Assembly: GCF_049445855.1 (NCBI RefSeq)
Contig: NZ_JBMSDV010000001.1
Span: 620,001-684,000, forward strand
Origin: JAGOCV01 sp049445855
Lineage (GTDB): Bacteria > Pseudomonadota > Gammaproteobacteria > Burkholderiales > Burkholderiaceae_C
DNA length: 64,000 nt
Reading direction: 5' to 3'
The notes under the pieces: model-generated
Told to the model about the DNA's origin: nothing
Database searches by the model: none
What the model saw: the letters and a program-made list of their open reading frames with translations, nothing else
Part shown: piece after piece, positions 7,153 through 15,625 of the stretch
Position numbering within the stretch: position 1 is the first letter of the stretch
Layout: each line of letters begins with the position of its first letter
Translations under genes and position numbers: made by a program

Positions 7153-9864
7153 ATGCTGCGTGACGGACAAGGCCAGCCCACGGCCATCCACCGCGAGGAC
7201 TATGCCGCCCCGGCCTTCTGGATTGACACGGTCGACCTGACCTTCGACCTGGACCCGGCGAAGACGCGCGTGCTCAACCGCATGACGTTGCGCCGCAACG
7301 GCGACGTGGCGGCACAGCCGCTCAAGCTCGATGGCGAGGAACTCAACCTCGCGCGCGTACTGGTCAACGGCCAGGGCACCTCGTTCAAGATGGAGGGTTC
7401 GCAGCTCGTGCTGGAGAACCTGCCGGAGGGCATGGAGCCTTTCTCGCTGGAGATCTTCACCACCTGCTGTCCGGCCAAGAACACCAAGCTGATGGGCCTG
7501 TACGTGAGCAACGATTCGTTCTTCACGCAGTGCGAGGCCGAGGGCTTCCGCCGCATCACCTACTTCCTGGACCGCCCGGACGTGATGGCCAGCTACAGCG
7601 TCACGCTACGCGCCGACAAGGCCAAGTACCCGGTGTTGCTGTCCAACGGCAACCTGGTCGATCAGGGCGAACTGGAAGACGGCCGCCACTTTGCCAAGTG
7701 GGTCGACCCGCACCGCAAGCCCTGCTACCTGTTCGCGCTGGTCGCCGGCCAGCTGGTGGCGCGCGAGCAGCGCATCACTTCGCGTTCGGGTACGGACCAC
7801 CTGCTGCAGGTGTTCGTGCGCCCCGGCGACCTCGACAAGACCGAACACGCGATGAATTCGCTCATGGCCAGCGTGGCGTGGGACGAGGCCCGCTTCGGCC
7901 TGCCGCTCGACCTGGAGCGCTTCATGATCGTCGCCACCAGCGACTTCAACATGGGCGCGATGGAGAACAAGGGCCTGAACATCTTCAACACGAAGTACGT
8001 CCTGGCCAACCAGGCCACGGCCACCGACACCGACTACGCGAACATCGAAAGCGTCGTGGGCCACGAGTACTTCCACAACTGGACGGGCAACCGCGTCACC
8101 TGCCGCGACTGGTTCCAGCTCTCGCTCAAGGAAGGCCTCACCGTCTTCCGCGATCAGGAGTTCAGCCAGGACCTGGCGGGCGAAGCCTCGGCCCGTGCGG
8201 TCAAGCGCATCGAGGACGTGGGCGTGCTGCGCACCGCACAGTTTCCCGAAGACGCCGGCCCGATGGCCCACCCGGTGCGGCCCGACAGCTACATCGAGAT
8301 CAACAACTTCTACACCGTCACGATCTACGAAAAGGGCTCGGAAGTCGTGCGCATGCAGCAGACCCTGGTGGGCACACCGGCTGACCCGCTCGGCCGCAAG
8401 GGCTTCGCCAAAGGCATGACGCTCTACTTCGAACGCCACGACGGCCACGCCGTGACCTGCGACGACTTCGCGCAAGCCATTGCCGACGCCAACCCTGACT
8501 CAGACCTCGCGCGTCTGCTGCCGCAGTTCAAGCGCTGGTACAGCCAGTCCGGCACGCCGCGTGTGTCTGCTTCGGGCACATATGATGCCGCAGGCCGCAC
8601 CTACACGCTGACGCTCTCGCAAAGCTGCCCGCCCACACCCGGCCAGGCGACCAAGGAACCGTTCGTCATTCCGGTCACGATGGGCCTCGTGTCGGCACAA
8701 GGCCATGACATCCCGCTCCAGCTCGCGCATTGGACGCAGGCCGAAGGCGGCTCGCGCACCTTCGTGCTGACGCAGCCGTCCGAAACCTTCCGGTTCATCA
8801 ATGTGGATTCAGAGCCGGTCCCCTCCATCCTGCGCGGCTTCAGCGCGCCGGTGGTGCTGGAGTTCGACTACAGCGACGCGCAGCTCCTCACGCTGCTGGA
8901 ACACGACAGCGACCCGTTCAACCGCTGGGAAGCCGGCCAGCGCCTGGCCCTGCGCCGCGCGCTGAACGCGATCAGCGCCAACAACACCGATGCGCCGCTG
9001 GACGATGCGTTCGTCCACGCCATGCGCGGCGTGCTGCTGAATCCGTCGCTCGACGCGGCCTTCAAGCAGCTCGTGTTGACGCTGCCGTCCGAGAGCTACA
9101 TCTCCGAGCAGCTCGAAGTCGTCGACCCGCAGCGCGTGCACGCCGTCCGCGAAGCCATGCGCACGCAACTGGCGACTGCACTGTTCGACGAATGGGAGCA
9201 GGTGTACGAAGCCAACCACGAAACCGGTGCCTATTCGCCCAATACCGTGTCTTCCGGCCGCCGCGCGCTCGCCGGCCTGGCGCTCACCTGCCTGTGCATC
9301 GCCTCGCGCATGAAGGGCCTGGACGTGTGGCCCGGGAAGACGCTGCAGCGCTTCAAGGACGCAGGCAACATGACCGACCGGTTCAACGCGCTGAGCGCGC
9401 TGGTGGTGAGCGGTCATCCGCTGGCGCAGCAGGCGCTGGTGCGCTTCCACGCGATCTTCAAGAACGAGCCCCTGGTGCTGGACAAGTGGTTCTCGCTGCA
9501 GGCCGCCGCGCCGGACCGTGGCGGCGACGTGCTGCCCGTGGTGAAGCAACTGCTCAAGCACGCCGACTTCAACCTGCGAAACCCCAACCGCGCACGCAGC
9601 GTGATCTTCAGCTACTGCAGCGGCAACCCGGGTGGCTTCCATCGGCCGGATGCGGCGGGCTACGTGTTCTGGAGCGACCGCGTCATCGAGCTCGATGCCA
9701 TCAACCCGCAGGTGGCTGCACGCCTGGCGCGCGCGCTCGACCGCTGGAAGAAGCTGGCCGAGCCTTACCGCACGGCGGCGCGCGAAGCCATTACCCGCGT
9801 GGCCACGCGCACCGACCTGAGCAACGACGTGCGCGAGGTCGTGACGCGCGCACTGGCTGACTGA
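7153..9864 (+). CDS. pepN: Aminopeptidase N
   Basis: 903 residues, an M1-family cytosolic zinc aminopeptidase that trims N-terminal residues from peptides. The ATG at 7153 is preceded by AGGAG and gives MLRDGQGQPTAIHREDY, the typical short N-terminus; the longer open frame upstream overlaps prfB and is not used. The exopeptidase motif GAMEN is at 268-272, and the zinc site HEYFH at 304-308 with the third ligand Glu327 in LSLKEG. The length and the helical C-terminal domain fit E. coli-type PepN (about 870 residues). It sits between prfB and fbp on the same strand with short gaps of 11 and 15 bases, so a prfB-pepN-fbp transcript is plausible. Confidence 0.97.
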   Translation: MLRDGQGQPTAIHREDYAAPAFWIDTVDLTFDLDPAKTRVLNRMTLRRNGDVAAQPLKLDGEELNLARVLVNGQGTSFKMEGSQLVLENLPEGMEPFSLEIFTTCCPAKNTKLMGLYVSNDSFFTQCEAEGFRRITYFLDRPDVMASYSVTLRADKAKYPVLLSNGNLVDQGELEDGRHFAKWVDPHRKPCYLFALVAGQLVAREQRITSRSGTDHLLQVFVRPGDLDKTEHAMNSLMASVAWDEARFGLPLDLERFMIVATSDFNMGAMENKGLNIFNTKYVLANQATATDTDYANIESVVGHEYFHNWTGNRVTCRDWFQLSLKEGLTVFRDQEFSQDLAGEASARAVKRIEDVGVLRTAQFPEDAGPMAHPVRPDSYIEINNFYTVTIYEKGSEVVRMQQTLVGTPADPLGRKGFAKGMTLYFERHDGHAVTCDDFAQAIADANPDSDLARLLPQFKRWYSQSGTPRVSASGTYDAAGRTYTLTLSQSCPPTPGQATKEPFVIPVTMGLVSAQGHDIPLQLAHWTQAEGGSRTFVLTQPSETFRFINVDSEPVPSILRGFSAPVVLEFDYSDAQLLTLLEHDSDPFNRWEAGQRLALRRALNAISANNTDAPLDDAFVHAMRGVLLNPSLDAAFKQLVLTLPSESYISEQLEVVDPQRVHAVREAMRTQLATALFDEWEQVYEANHETGAYSPNTVSSGRRALAGLALTCLCIASRMKGLDVWPGKTLQRFKDAGNMTDRFNALSALVVSGHPLAQQALVRFHAIFKNEPLVLDKWFSLQAAAPDRGGDVLPVVKQLLKHADFNLRNPNRARSVIFSYCSGNPGGFHRPDAAGYVFWSDRVIELDAINPQVAARLARALDRWKKLAEPYRTAAREAITRVATRTDLSNDVREVVTRALAD

Positions 9865-9879
9865 ACGAGAGGAAGCACC

Positions 9880-10893
9880 ATGCCCAAGAAGATTTCCCTC
9901 ACCCGCTACCTGGTCGAGCAGCAACGCGTCGATGGGCACATCCCGTCGCAATTGCGCCTGCTGATCGAAGTGGTGGCGCGCGCCTGCAAGAGCATCAGCC
10001 AGGCCGTGGACAAGGGCGCGCTCGGTGGCGTGCTCGGCACGGCGGAGACCGAGAACGTGCAAGGCGAGATCCAGAAGAAGCTGGACATCATTGCCAACGA
10101 AGTGCTGATCGAAGCGAATGAATGGGGCGGACATCTGGCCGCCATGGCCAGCGAGGAAATGGACAGCATTTACCTCGTGCCCAACCGCTACCCGCAGGGC
10201 GAGTACCTGCTGCTGTTCGACCCGCTCGACGGCTCCAGCAACATCGACGTGAACGTGAGCATCGGCACCATCTTCAGCGTGCTGAAGAAGCCCGAAGGCC
10301 ACCCCGGCGTGACGGAGGCCGACTTCCTGCAGGCCGGTAGCAAGCAAGTGGCGGCCGGCTACTGCATCTACGGCCCGCAGACCACGCTGGTGCTGACGGT
10401 AGGCGATGGCGTCGCGATGTTCACGCTCGACCGCGAGCAGGGCTCCTTCGTGCTCGTGCAAGAGAACGTGCAGATTCCTGCCGACACCAGGGAATTCGCC
10501 ATCAACATGAGCAACATGCGCCACTGGGACGCCCCGGTGAAGCGCTACATCGACGAGTGCCTGGCCGGCAAGGACGGCCCGCGCGGCAAGGACTTCAACA
10601 TGCGCTGGATTGCCAGCATGGTGGCCGACGTGCACCGCATCCTCACGCGCGGCGGCATTTTCATGTACCCGTGGGACAAGCGCGAGCCGGACAAGCCCGG
10701 CAAGCTGCGCCTGATGTATGAGGCGAACCCCATGAGCTGGCTCGTCGAGCAGGCCGGCGGTGCCGCCACCAATGGCCGCGAGCGCATCCTGGACCTGCAA
10801 CCGGGCAAACTGCACGAGCGTGTGAGCGTCGTGCTCGGCTCGAAGAACGAGGTGGAACGGGTCACGGGCTACCACACGAACCCAAGCCCCTGA
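9880..10893 (+). CDS. fbp: Fructose-1,6-bisphosphatase class I
   Basis: 337 residues. Hydrolyses fructose-1,6-bisphosphate to fructose-6-phosphate in gluconeogenesis. The metal-binding block FDPLDGSSNID is at about 113-123 and the proximal LVPNRYP and later MSNMRHW segments are typical. AGAGGAAG lies just before the ATG at 9880, 15 bases after pepN. The stop codon lies within the promoter of the following tRNA gene. Full length, no anomalies. Confidence 0.97.
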   Translation: MPKKISLTRYLVEQQRVDGHIPSQLRLLIEVVARACKSISQAVDKGALGGVLGTAETENVQGEIQKKLDIIANEVLIEANEWGGHLAAMASEEMDSIYLVPNRYPQGEYLLLFDPLDGSSNIDVNVSIGTIFSVLKKPEGHPGVTEADFLQAGSKQVAAGYCIYGPQTTLVLTVGDGVAMFTLDREQGSFVLVQENVQIPADTREFAINMSNMRHWDAPVKRYIDECLAGKDGPRGKDFNMRWIASMVADVHRILTRGGIFMYPWDKREPDKPGKLRLMYEANPMSWLVEQAGGAATNGRERILDLQPGKLHERVSVVLGSKNEVERVTGYHTNPSP

Positions 10894-10918
10894 CCCGCTT
10901 CTCCGGACCCGCTATAAT
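10890..10918 (+). promoter_or_regulatory. Sigma-70 promoter of tRNA-Thr
   Basis: CTGACC (10890-10895) and a perfect TATAAT (10913-10918) are separated by 17 bases, and the -10 box ends 11 bases before the mature tRNA 5' end. The -35 box overlaps the last codons and stop of fbp. This is the best sigma-70 promoter I see in the window. Confidence 0.85.
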
Positions 10919-10929
10919 CTAGGGTTTTC

Positions 10930-11005
10930 GCCGGTGTAGCTCAGTCGGTAGAGCAGCTCATTCGTAATGAGAAGGTCGGGTGTTCGATTCATCTCTCCGG
11001 CACCA
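10930..11005 (+). tRNA. tRNA-Thr, anticodon CGT
   Basis: 76 bases including an encoded CCA. The D arm (TAGCTCAGTCGGTAGAGCA), the anticodon stem-loop with CGT at 10963-10965 and a TTCGATT T-loop are all readable; the anticodon reads ACG threonine codons. One acceptor-stem position is a T:T mismatch (GCCGGTG against CTCCGGC) and the T stem has wobble pairs, which is usual for betaproteobacterial tRNA-Thr(CGT). The gene is followed directly by a terminator and then by DNA of different composition, so it may have served as an integration site. Confidence 0.96.
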
Positions 11006-11011
11006 AACAAG

Positions 11012-11048
11012 AAGCCCCTGATTCGCAAGAGTCAGGGGCTTTCTCCTT
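11012..11048 (+). terminator. Rho-independent terminator of tRNA-Thr
   Basis: A perfect 10-bp stem (AAGCCCCTGA at 11012-11021 pairs with TCAGGGGCTT at 11032-11041) with a 10-base loop is followed by TTCTCCTTT. It begins seven bases after the CCA of the tRNA. Confidence 0.9.
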
Positions 11049-11173
11049 TAGAGATGCTCTTTGAGCACATAACTCAGAAGCGCCTCCTCAATTTCGGAAA
11101 GCTCGTTCTCGAATACGACATTTGCTGGTAGTCGTGAAAACAATGTTTCTGAGCCTATAGACCAAATCGCCAT
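11048..11173 (-). pseudogene. Possible gene remnant, 41 codons
   Basis: Within the 290-base gap between the tRNA terminator and the dehydratase gene, one minus-strand frame encodes a protein-like stretch starting MAIWSIGSETLFSRL and ending LKEHL before TAA. The acidic helix ENELSEIEEALL is not typical of random translation. The frame stays open upstream but without a good start. I do not recognise the family. The low G+C and the position behind a tRNA suggest leftover mobile DNA. It could also be chance. Confidence 0.3.
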
Positions 11174-11212
11174 ACGAAAGATTGGCACTTGGCTCGTGTG
11201 TGTGGATCTGCA

Positions 11213-11245
11213 GCAAAGTGCGCCGCTGCTTCCGCGATTTGCTGA
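11213..11245. repeat. Degenerate direct repeat, copy 1
   Basis: 33 bases starting GCAAAGTGCGCCGCTG and continuing TTCCGCGATTTGCTGA. A second copy occurs at 16285-16318 in the same orientation, differing at only a few positions plus one extra base. Together they bracket the TauD/dehydratase/Bug/TetR block. They may be decayed ends of an insertion sequence. The remaining bases 11246-11340 of this intergenic gap show nothing I can interpret. Confidence 0.6.
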
Positions 11246-11340
11246 CCTCCGCTAGCAGCCATCCGCCAGCTTGTCTGCATAGGTATCGAGCTTGCTTACC
11301 TTCCGGCTGTCATCACAAGATTGAGTAAGCACGCAAAGGG

Positions 11341-12531
11341 CTACTGCTTTTTTGCGGCGTGCTCTCGCGCGACACTCTCGTTGATATCCATGCCCCATCC
11401 CGGCCTGTTGCTCAGGATGAGCTCCCCATTCTGTATGGTAACGGGATGCGTCACCAGATCCTTGCGCCAAGGAACTTCATCAATATCGAATTCGAGTACA
11501 CGAAAATTCGGTATTAGCGCGCAAAAGTGCGCCGAGATTGCAGTCCCGAGATGGCTGAATGTGTTGTGGGCCGCCGCATTGATCTCGCAAGTCTCCAGCA
11601 GCGACGCCATCCGGAGCGACTCCATCAGGCCGTTGAAGACGACGTCCACGATGCCGACATCCACACACTGAAGTTCAGCGAAGGGTCGAATCGCACGCCG
11701 ACCCAGCATTGTTTCGAGGGATGCGATCGGCGTGCTCGTCGAGGCGCGGATTGTCGATAGTGCCTCCGGCGAATGCGAGTCCATCTCCAGCCATTGGAGT
11801 TCCAAGGGCTCCAGGGCCCTCGCAAGCTTCAGGAATCCTTCCGTCTTGTAGTTGAAATTGAGGTCCAGCATGAGCGCCACGTCAGGGCCAGCGCCATCCC
11901 GAAGCGCCTCCATTTGCGCCACCGTGTCCCGCACCATCCACGGCTCAATGTTCAACTCTGTCGCACCCGCACCTCTTGCCACACGGGGCGCTCCGCCACC
12001 GAGCCTTGCGGGATCCAACAACAACCTGTTGGTTTTCAACGCCCTGAATCCCGCCTTGCTCACCATTTCCCCGGCGGCCTTCACATCATCGAGCGTGCGG
12101 ACCGCAGGCTGTCCAATGATCTTCTCAAAAACGTCGGGGTTCTTCGCGCGATACATCGCGCAGTGAGACCAGTACAAGGGCAATTTCGTACGTAGCGCGC
12201 CGCCGAAAAGGTCATACACCGGAACACCCAGGCTTTTTGCCCTGACATCCAGGAGCGCATTCTCAAAAGCGCCGATTGCCAGCGCCTGTAGCCCGCCAAT
12301 GCTTCCGAGCGTCTGCGTCCGCAACACCGCGGTGATCAAACCCACTTCACAAGGGTCCTTGCCGATCAAAGAAGGGGCCATGCTCCTGATTACAGCTGTC
12401 AACCCCCGTCTTGCTCGCTCATCGCTGAACTCCGACCAGCCGACGATGCCTTCATCTGTCGTGATTTTCAGAAACGACCAGACATCCCAGCCGCCGTCAA
12501 CGTGAAAGTCTTCGATACTTTTGATTCTCAT
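11341..12531 (-). CDS. Enolase-superfamily (mandelate racemase/MLE) dehydratase-like enzyme
   Basis: 396 residues from ATG 12531 (MRIKSIEDFHVDGG); an upstream extension of the frame overlaps the neighbouring gene and is not used. The enolase-fold metal ligands can be placed at Asp223 (LMLDLNFN), Glu249 (QWLEMDS) and Glu273 (ASLETMLG), and a candidate acid/base His at 322 (AAHNTFSH). On strand 2 of the barrel the usual KxK is K166-T-N168, closer to galactonate-dehydratase-like members than to mandelate racemase. Such enzymes abstract a proton alpha to a carboxylate, usually to dehydrate an acid sugar or hydroxy acid. It is the last gene of the block with the D-2-hydroxyacid dehydrogenase (4-base gap). 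Substrate unknown. Confidence 0.85.
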   Translation of the reverse strand: MRIKSIEDFHVDGGWDVWSFLKITTDEGIVGWSEFSDERARRGLTAVIRSMAPSLIGKDPCEVGLITAVLRTQTLGSIGGLQALAIGAFENALLDVRAKSLGVPVYDLFGGALRTKLPLYWSHCAMYRAKNPDVFEKIIGQPAVRTLDDVKAAGEMVSKAGFRALKTNRLLLDPARLGGGAPRVARGAGATELNIEPWMVRDTVAQMEALRDGAGPDVALMLDLNFNYKTEGFLKLARALEPLELQWLEMDSHSPEALSTIRASTSTPIASLETMLGRRAIRPFAELQCVDVGIVDVVFNGLMESLRMASLLETCEINAAAHNTFSHLGTAISAHFCALIPNFRVLEFDIDEVPWRKDLVTHPVTIQNGELILSNRPGWGMDINESVAREHAAKKQ

Positions 12532-12535
12532 GAAT

Positions 12536-13498
12536 TCAGATCCGAACGACGTTGAGGAGCGGCTCGCCTTTGCGGTAGCGGTCCAGGTTCTCCCGGACCA
12601 CCGAAGCAATCCGTATCCCCACTCGCTTGTTTCCTGTCGCGGCGATGTGGGGCGTGATGATGAGATTGGGTGCGCTCCACAAACTGGCTTGCGCCGGCAA
12701 AGGTTCGGGCTCGGTCACATCGATGGCCGCGCCTGCGATATGTCCTTCCCTAAGCGCAGTCTCCAGCGCGCTTGAATTTACGACTTCTCCTCTCGCCACG
12801 TTGACCAGCAGGCAACTGCTTTTGCAGCGCGACAGCAGCGCAGAATCGAAGAGATGGTGCGTCTCAGGGGTCAGCGCCAACGCCAGAACGATTACGTCAA
12901 GCTCGCCCACATGCTTGCTCAGATCTTCAATGCGAAACATGCCGTCTGCAGCGCTGTCTGGCTCGCCCTTCCTGGAGAAGCCGTGGACTGTCGCACCGAA
13001 CGCGCGCACACGCTTGGCCACTTCCCGCCCGATATTGCCCATCCCCACAATGCCGACGACAGAACCCTCGATTGAGCGCGTCTGCGTCTTCATGATGTCT
13101 GCGCGCCAATCCCCTAGCACCTGGCCCGCATAAGCCACGTCCAGCTTTCGGCACAGCGCCAGGAGCAGCGCCACCGCATGTTCGGCAACCGCAGGGGCCG
13201 CAGCGCCCCCCTGGTTGGTGAAGATCACATGCTTAGGCAGTGGGTACCCGGTCAAGCCATCGAGCCCCGCAGAAACAACCTGCACCCAGCGTACCGTGCT
13301 GCCCTCAGCGTTGAGCGCCGCGGCCACCTTGCCACCCTGGCTACCCCGCGGATTCGCAATGACCAGGACCTCGGCTCCGGCCACATGCGATATCACGTCC
13401 TGCACCTCGTCGACCGCGGTCAGTTCGATGCCCTCCGTTGCCCTCAGCGCCGCAAGCACGGGTGCGCGGGCGATCTGCCCTCCGAAGACAACTTTCAT
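12536..13498 (-). CDS. D-2-hydroxyacid dehydrogenase
   Basis: 320 residues from ATG 13498. NAD(P)-dependent interconversion of 2-hydroxy and 2-oxo acids. The Rossmann motif GMGNIG is at about 152-157 and the catalytic residues are Arg236 (NVARGEVV), Glu265 (TEPEPLP) and His284 (ITPHIAA). The start overlaps the stop of the upstream TauD gene (ATGA) and its stop lies four bases before the dehydratase start, so the three are a tightly coupled operon. In that context it probably oxidises or reduces an intermediate of one pathway; the exact acid is not visible. Confidence 0.9.
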   Translation of the reverse strand: MKVVFGGQIARAPVLAALRATEGIELTAVDEVQDVISHVAGAEVLVIANPRGSQGGKVAAALNAEGSTVRWVQVVSAGLDGLTGYPLPKHVIFTNQGGAAAPAVAEHAVALLLALCRKLDVAYAGQVLGDWRADIMKTQTRSIEGSVVGIVGMGNIGREVAKRVRAFGATVHGFSRKGEPDSAADGMFRIEDLSKHVGELDVIVLALALTPETHHLFDSALLSRCKSSCLLVNVARGEVVNSSALETALREGHIAGAAIDVTEPEPLPAQASLWSAPNLIITPHIAATGNKRVGIRIASVVRENLDRYRKGEPLLNVVRI

Positions 13499-14475
13499 GC
13501 TGCAACTCTCGGAACGATGCCGCACTGGCCTCGGTTGAAGAAATTCAGTTCGGGCGCGACCGGGCGAAAGTCAGTTGCCTCGATCCAGAATCGAAGGAGA
13601 TGGCGCGGTCGCTGTGGGTCGTCGTTGTCCTGGAACGTAGTACGCGCGTGCAGGAGCGTCAGGTTGTTGACGAGGAGAAAATCGCCAGGCCCCATGCGAA
13701 ACGTGATCGCATTGGATTGCGCCAGCTCACGAAACTGCGTCAGCGCCTCCACTTGCAGCGGATCCAGATGCTTTCCCGTTGCATCTGCCGCCCCTCGAAT
13801 GCGATTGCTGCCGTAGCGGCAGCTAACCTTGCCATCAACAACAGAGAGTACCGGCACCGGGTACTCGGTGATCTCGGGGTCGTCGACTCGCCCTTCGCCG
13901 AAGCGGGCATAGGGAAATCCTGAGTACAAAGCCTCCAGCAGATCCGGGCGGCGGCTCTGCAGCTCAGCATGCACCGTGACCGCACTCGCGAGCAAGCTGT
14001 CCCCACCCTCCTTCGCCGCTTCAATGCAGCACAGGCCGATCAAGTCCGATGCAGGATCGGTATGCAGGCGCAATTCCGCATTGCTGTGATAGCCGCGCGG
14101 GCTCGAGGCACCTTTGATGACGTCCATCACGTCCGCAATTCTTTGGCCTTTCGCATTCTGGGTCACAGGCCGGCCGAAGCGCGTCGCAATCATCCACGCC
14201 ATCGCGCGCACGTCATCCTTGTCGCGCGATGCAACAGGCAGTCCGCGGAGCAGCACGAAACCTGCCCCATCGCGCACCTCCTCGTACATGCCTCGCAATC
14301 TCGTATCAAGCCTTGGCAACTCGAAGTCGTCTTTCCCCGTCTCGGGCCACGACAAGCCCCGGGCTTTCATGACAGCCAAAGCCGCTTCGAGTTCAGCAAC
14401 CTCGGCCGCGGCCAGCGGGAAGGTCTGGCGCGCGAGGTCCACATCCTGTGCGCGCCAAGTCGAGTCTTTCGTCAT
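13495..14475 (-). CDS. TauD/TfdA-family Fe(II)/2-oxoglutarate dioxygenase
   Basis: 326 residues from ATG 14475, preceded by AAGGAG. Non-haem iron dioxygenase that hydroxylates a substrate carbon while decarboxylating 2-oxoglutarate; hydroxylation next to a heteroatom cleaves ethers or sulfonates in TfdA and TauD. The iron triad is visible as His138-x-Asp140 (LHTDPA) and His276 (LLHART), and Arg295 (RHLLRF) binds 2-oxoglutarate. First gene of the dioxygenase/dehydrogenase/dehydratase operon, divergent from the Bug-TetR unit across an operator-like inverted repeat. This is probably not taurine dioxygenase itself. Confidence 0.88.
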   Translation of the reverse strand: MTKDSTWRAQDVDLARQTFPLAAAEVAELEAALAVMKARGLSWPETGKDDFELPRLDTRLRGMYEEVRDGAGFVLLRGLPVASRDKDDVRAMAWMIATRFGRPVTQNAKGQRIADVMDVIKGASSPRGYHSNAELRLHTDPASDLIGLCCIEAAKEGGDSLLASAVTVHAELQSRRPDLLEALYSGFPYARFGEGRVDDPEITEYPVPVLSVVDGKVSCRYGSNRIRGAADATGKHLDPLQVEALTQFRELAQSNAITFRMGPGDFLLVNNLTLLHARTTFQDNDDPQRPRHLLRFWIEATDFRPVAPELNFFNRGQCGIVPRVAA

Positions 14476-14506
14476 GCCATATCTCCTTGCTTTCGTCGAG
14501 CTGCGG

Positions 14507-14538
14507 ACTTTAGAATTTAACAGAACGCGTGTCAATAA
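14507..14538 (-). promoter_or_regulatory. Left operator arm with minus-strand promoter for the dioxygenase operon
   Basis: The 22-base arm 14517-14538 is the exact reverse complement of 14605-14626. Read on the minus strand it contains a perfect TTGACA (14535-14530), with TAAAGT (14512-14507) 17 bases downstream as -10. The start codon of the dioxygenase follows at 14475. A repressor bound here would cover the -35 box. The TetR gene 1 kb away is the obvious candidate. Confidence 0.7.
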
Positions 14539-14604
14539 GTGCGACACGATCTTGATGAGTTCACTTATTTCAGGGTATATACCGAGAGGACTATCGCTCA
14601 TTCT

Positions 14605-14636
14605 TTATTGACACGCGTTCTGTTAACTCCTAGATT
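14605..14636 (+). promoter_or_regulatory. Right operator arm with plus-strand promoter for the Bug-TetR operon
   Basis: Mirror image of the left arm (14605-14626). TTGACA at 14608-14613 is followed after 17 bases by TAGATT (14631-14636); the Bug ORF starts at 14660 behind AAGGAG. An alternative promoter, TTGATG (14552) with TATATA (14576), lies between the arms, and an additional short inverted repeat AATAAGTG/CACTTATT (14534-14541, 14562-14569) is nested inside. Confidence 0.7.
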
Positions 14637-14659
14637 TCGGCAAACCCAAGGAGACTGAC

Positions 14660-15625
14660 ATGCTGAAATTCATCGGCCTTCCCGTGCTCTCGCTCGTATT
14701 TGCAAGCTGCCTCGCGCTCCCCAGCCAAGCCCAGGACTTCCCAACCGGTACGGTCAGGATCGTGGTGCCGTTCGCCCCCGGCGGTGCGACCGATACGGTT
14801 GCGCGAATCATTGCGGATCAACTGCAAATGCAGTGGAAGCATCCCGTCATCCTGGAGCACAAGCCTGGGGCAGGCACCACCATCGGTGCGGATTTCGTTG
14901 CCAAGTCGCCGCCGAACGGGCACACCATCGGCCTGGTGAATTCCGCCTTTCCTCTCAACCCGTTCCTTCGCAAGAAGATGCCGTACGACACAGCGAAGGA
15001 TTTCAAGCCGGTCTCTCTGGTCGGCGGCATTCATTCGGCGCTGGCCGCGCGCCCGGACGCGCCGTTCAACAACGTCAAGGAAATGGTCGCCTACGCGCGC
15101 GCCAACCCTGGCAAACTGAACTACGGGTTGTCGGCCGTGGGAAGCCTGGGGCACCTGACTGTCGAACTGCTCAAGCACCAGGAGCGGCTGGAAATCGTCA
15201 ACATCCCCTTCAAAGGAGGAGCGCAGGTGATGAACGAGATGGCTGCAGGCCGCGTCGACATTGCCTCCGACTCGTTCACCGTCATGCTGCCCCACATCAA
15301 GTCGGGCAAACTCAAACTGCTTGGTACGCTCGGCGAGAAGCGTGTGCCTGGCTACGACTATCCCACTGTCGCCGAAACGCTACCAGGCCTCTCCGCCGAG
15401 TCGGGCACGGGCCTTGTCGTTCCCTCGGGAACGCCCGACGCCGTCGTTCAGAAAATTTCCGCGGACGTTGCAAAGGTGGTCGCCCAGCCTGCCGTCAGGA
15501 AGCGTCTGGAAGAGTTGGGGATTGAAGTCGTTGGCTCAACGCCAGCGCAGTTCGAGGACTATCTGCGCTCGGTTTCGGCAAAATGGGGCAAACTCATCGC
15601 TGAACAGAACATCGTCCTCGATTGA
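14660..15625 (+). CDS. Bug-type periplasmic solute receptor (tripartite tricarboxylate transporter family)
   Basis: 321 residues with a signal peptide (about 1-23, cleavage after SQA). Bug/TctC proteins bind carboxylates and related solutes in the periplasm for TctAB-type permeases. Diagnostic segments: VRIVVPFAPGGATDTVARI, EHKPGAGTTIGADFVAKSPPNGHT and the PYDTAKDFKPVSLVG block. No TctA/TctB permease gene is in the window, so this is an orphan receptor, common in Burkholderiales. First gene of an operon with a TetR repressor that overlaps its stop codon. Ligand unknown, perhaps the substrate of the divergent dioxygenase operon. Confidence 0.92.
   Translation: MLKFIGLPVLSLVFASCLALPSQAQDFPTGTVRIVVPFAPGGATDTVARIIADQLQMQWKHPVILEHKPGAGTTIGADFVAKSPPNGHTIGLVNSAFPLNPFLRKKMPYDTAKDFKPVSLVGGIHSALAARPDAPFNNVKEMVAYARANPGKLNYGLSAVGSLGHLTVELLKHQERLEIVNIPFKGGAQVMNEMAAGRVDIASDSFTVMLPHIKSGKLKLLGTLGEKRVPGYDYPTVAETLPGLSAESGTGLVVPSGTPDAVVQKISADVAKVVAQPAVRKRLEELGIEVVGSTPAQFEDYLRSVSAKWGKLIAEQNIVLD

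Noticed and set aside
8809..10875. Long minus-strand open frame (688 codons) opposite pepN and fbp
   Set aside because: Composition is rich in His, Arg, Ala and Gln, no family signature, wholly antisense to two certain genes; an artefact of high G+C third positions.
14517..14626. The 22-bp inverted repeat as ends of a miniature transposon
   Set aside because: It encloses only 66 bases, sits exactly between divergent genes and contains the promoter hexamers; no target-site duplication is visible. An operator is the better reading.
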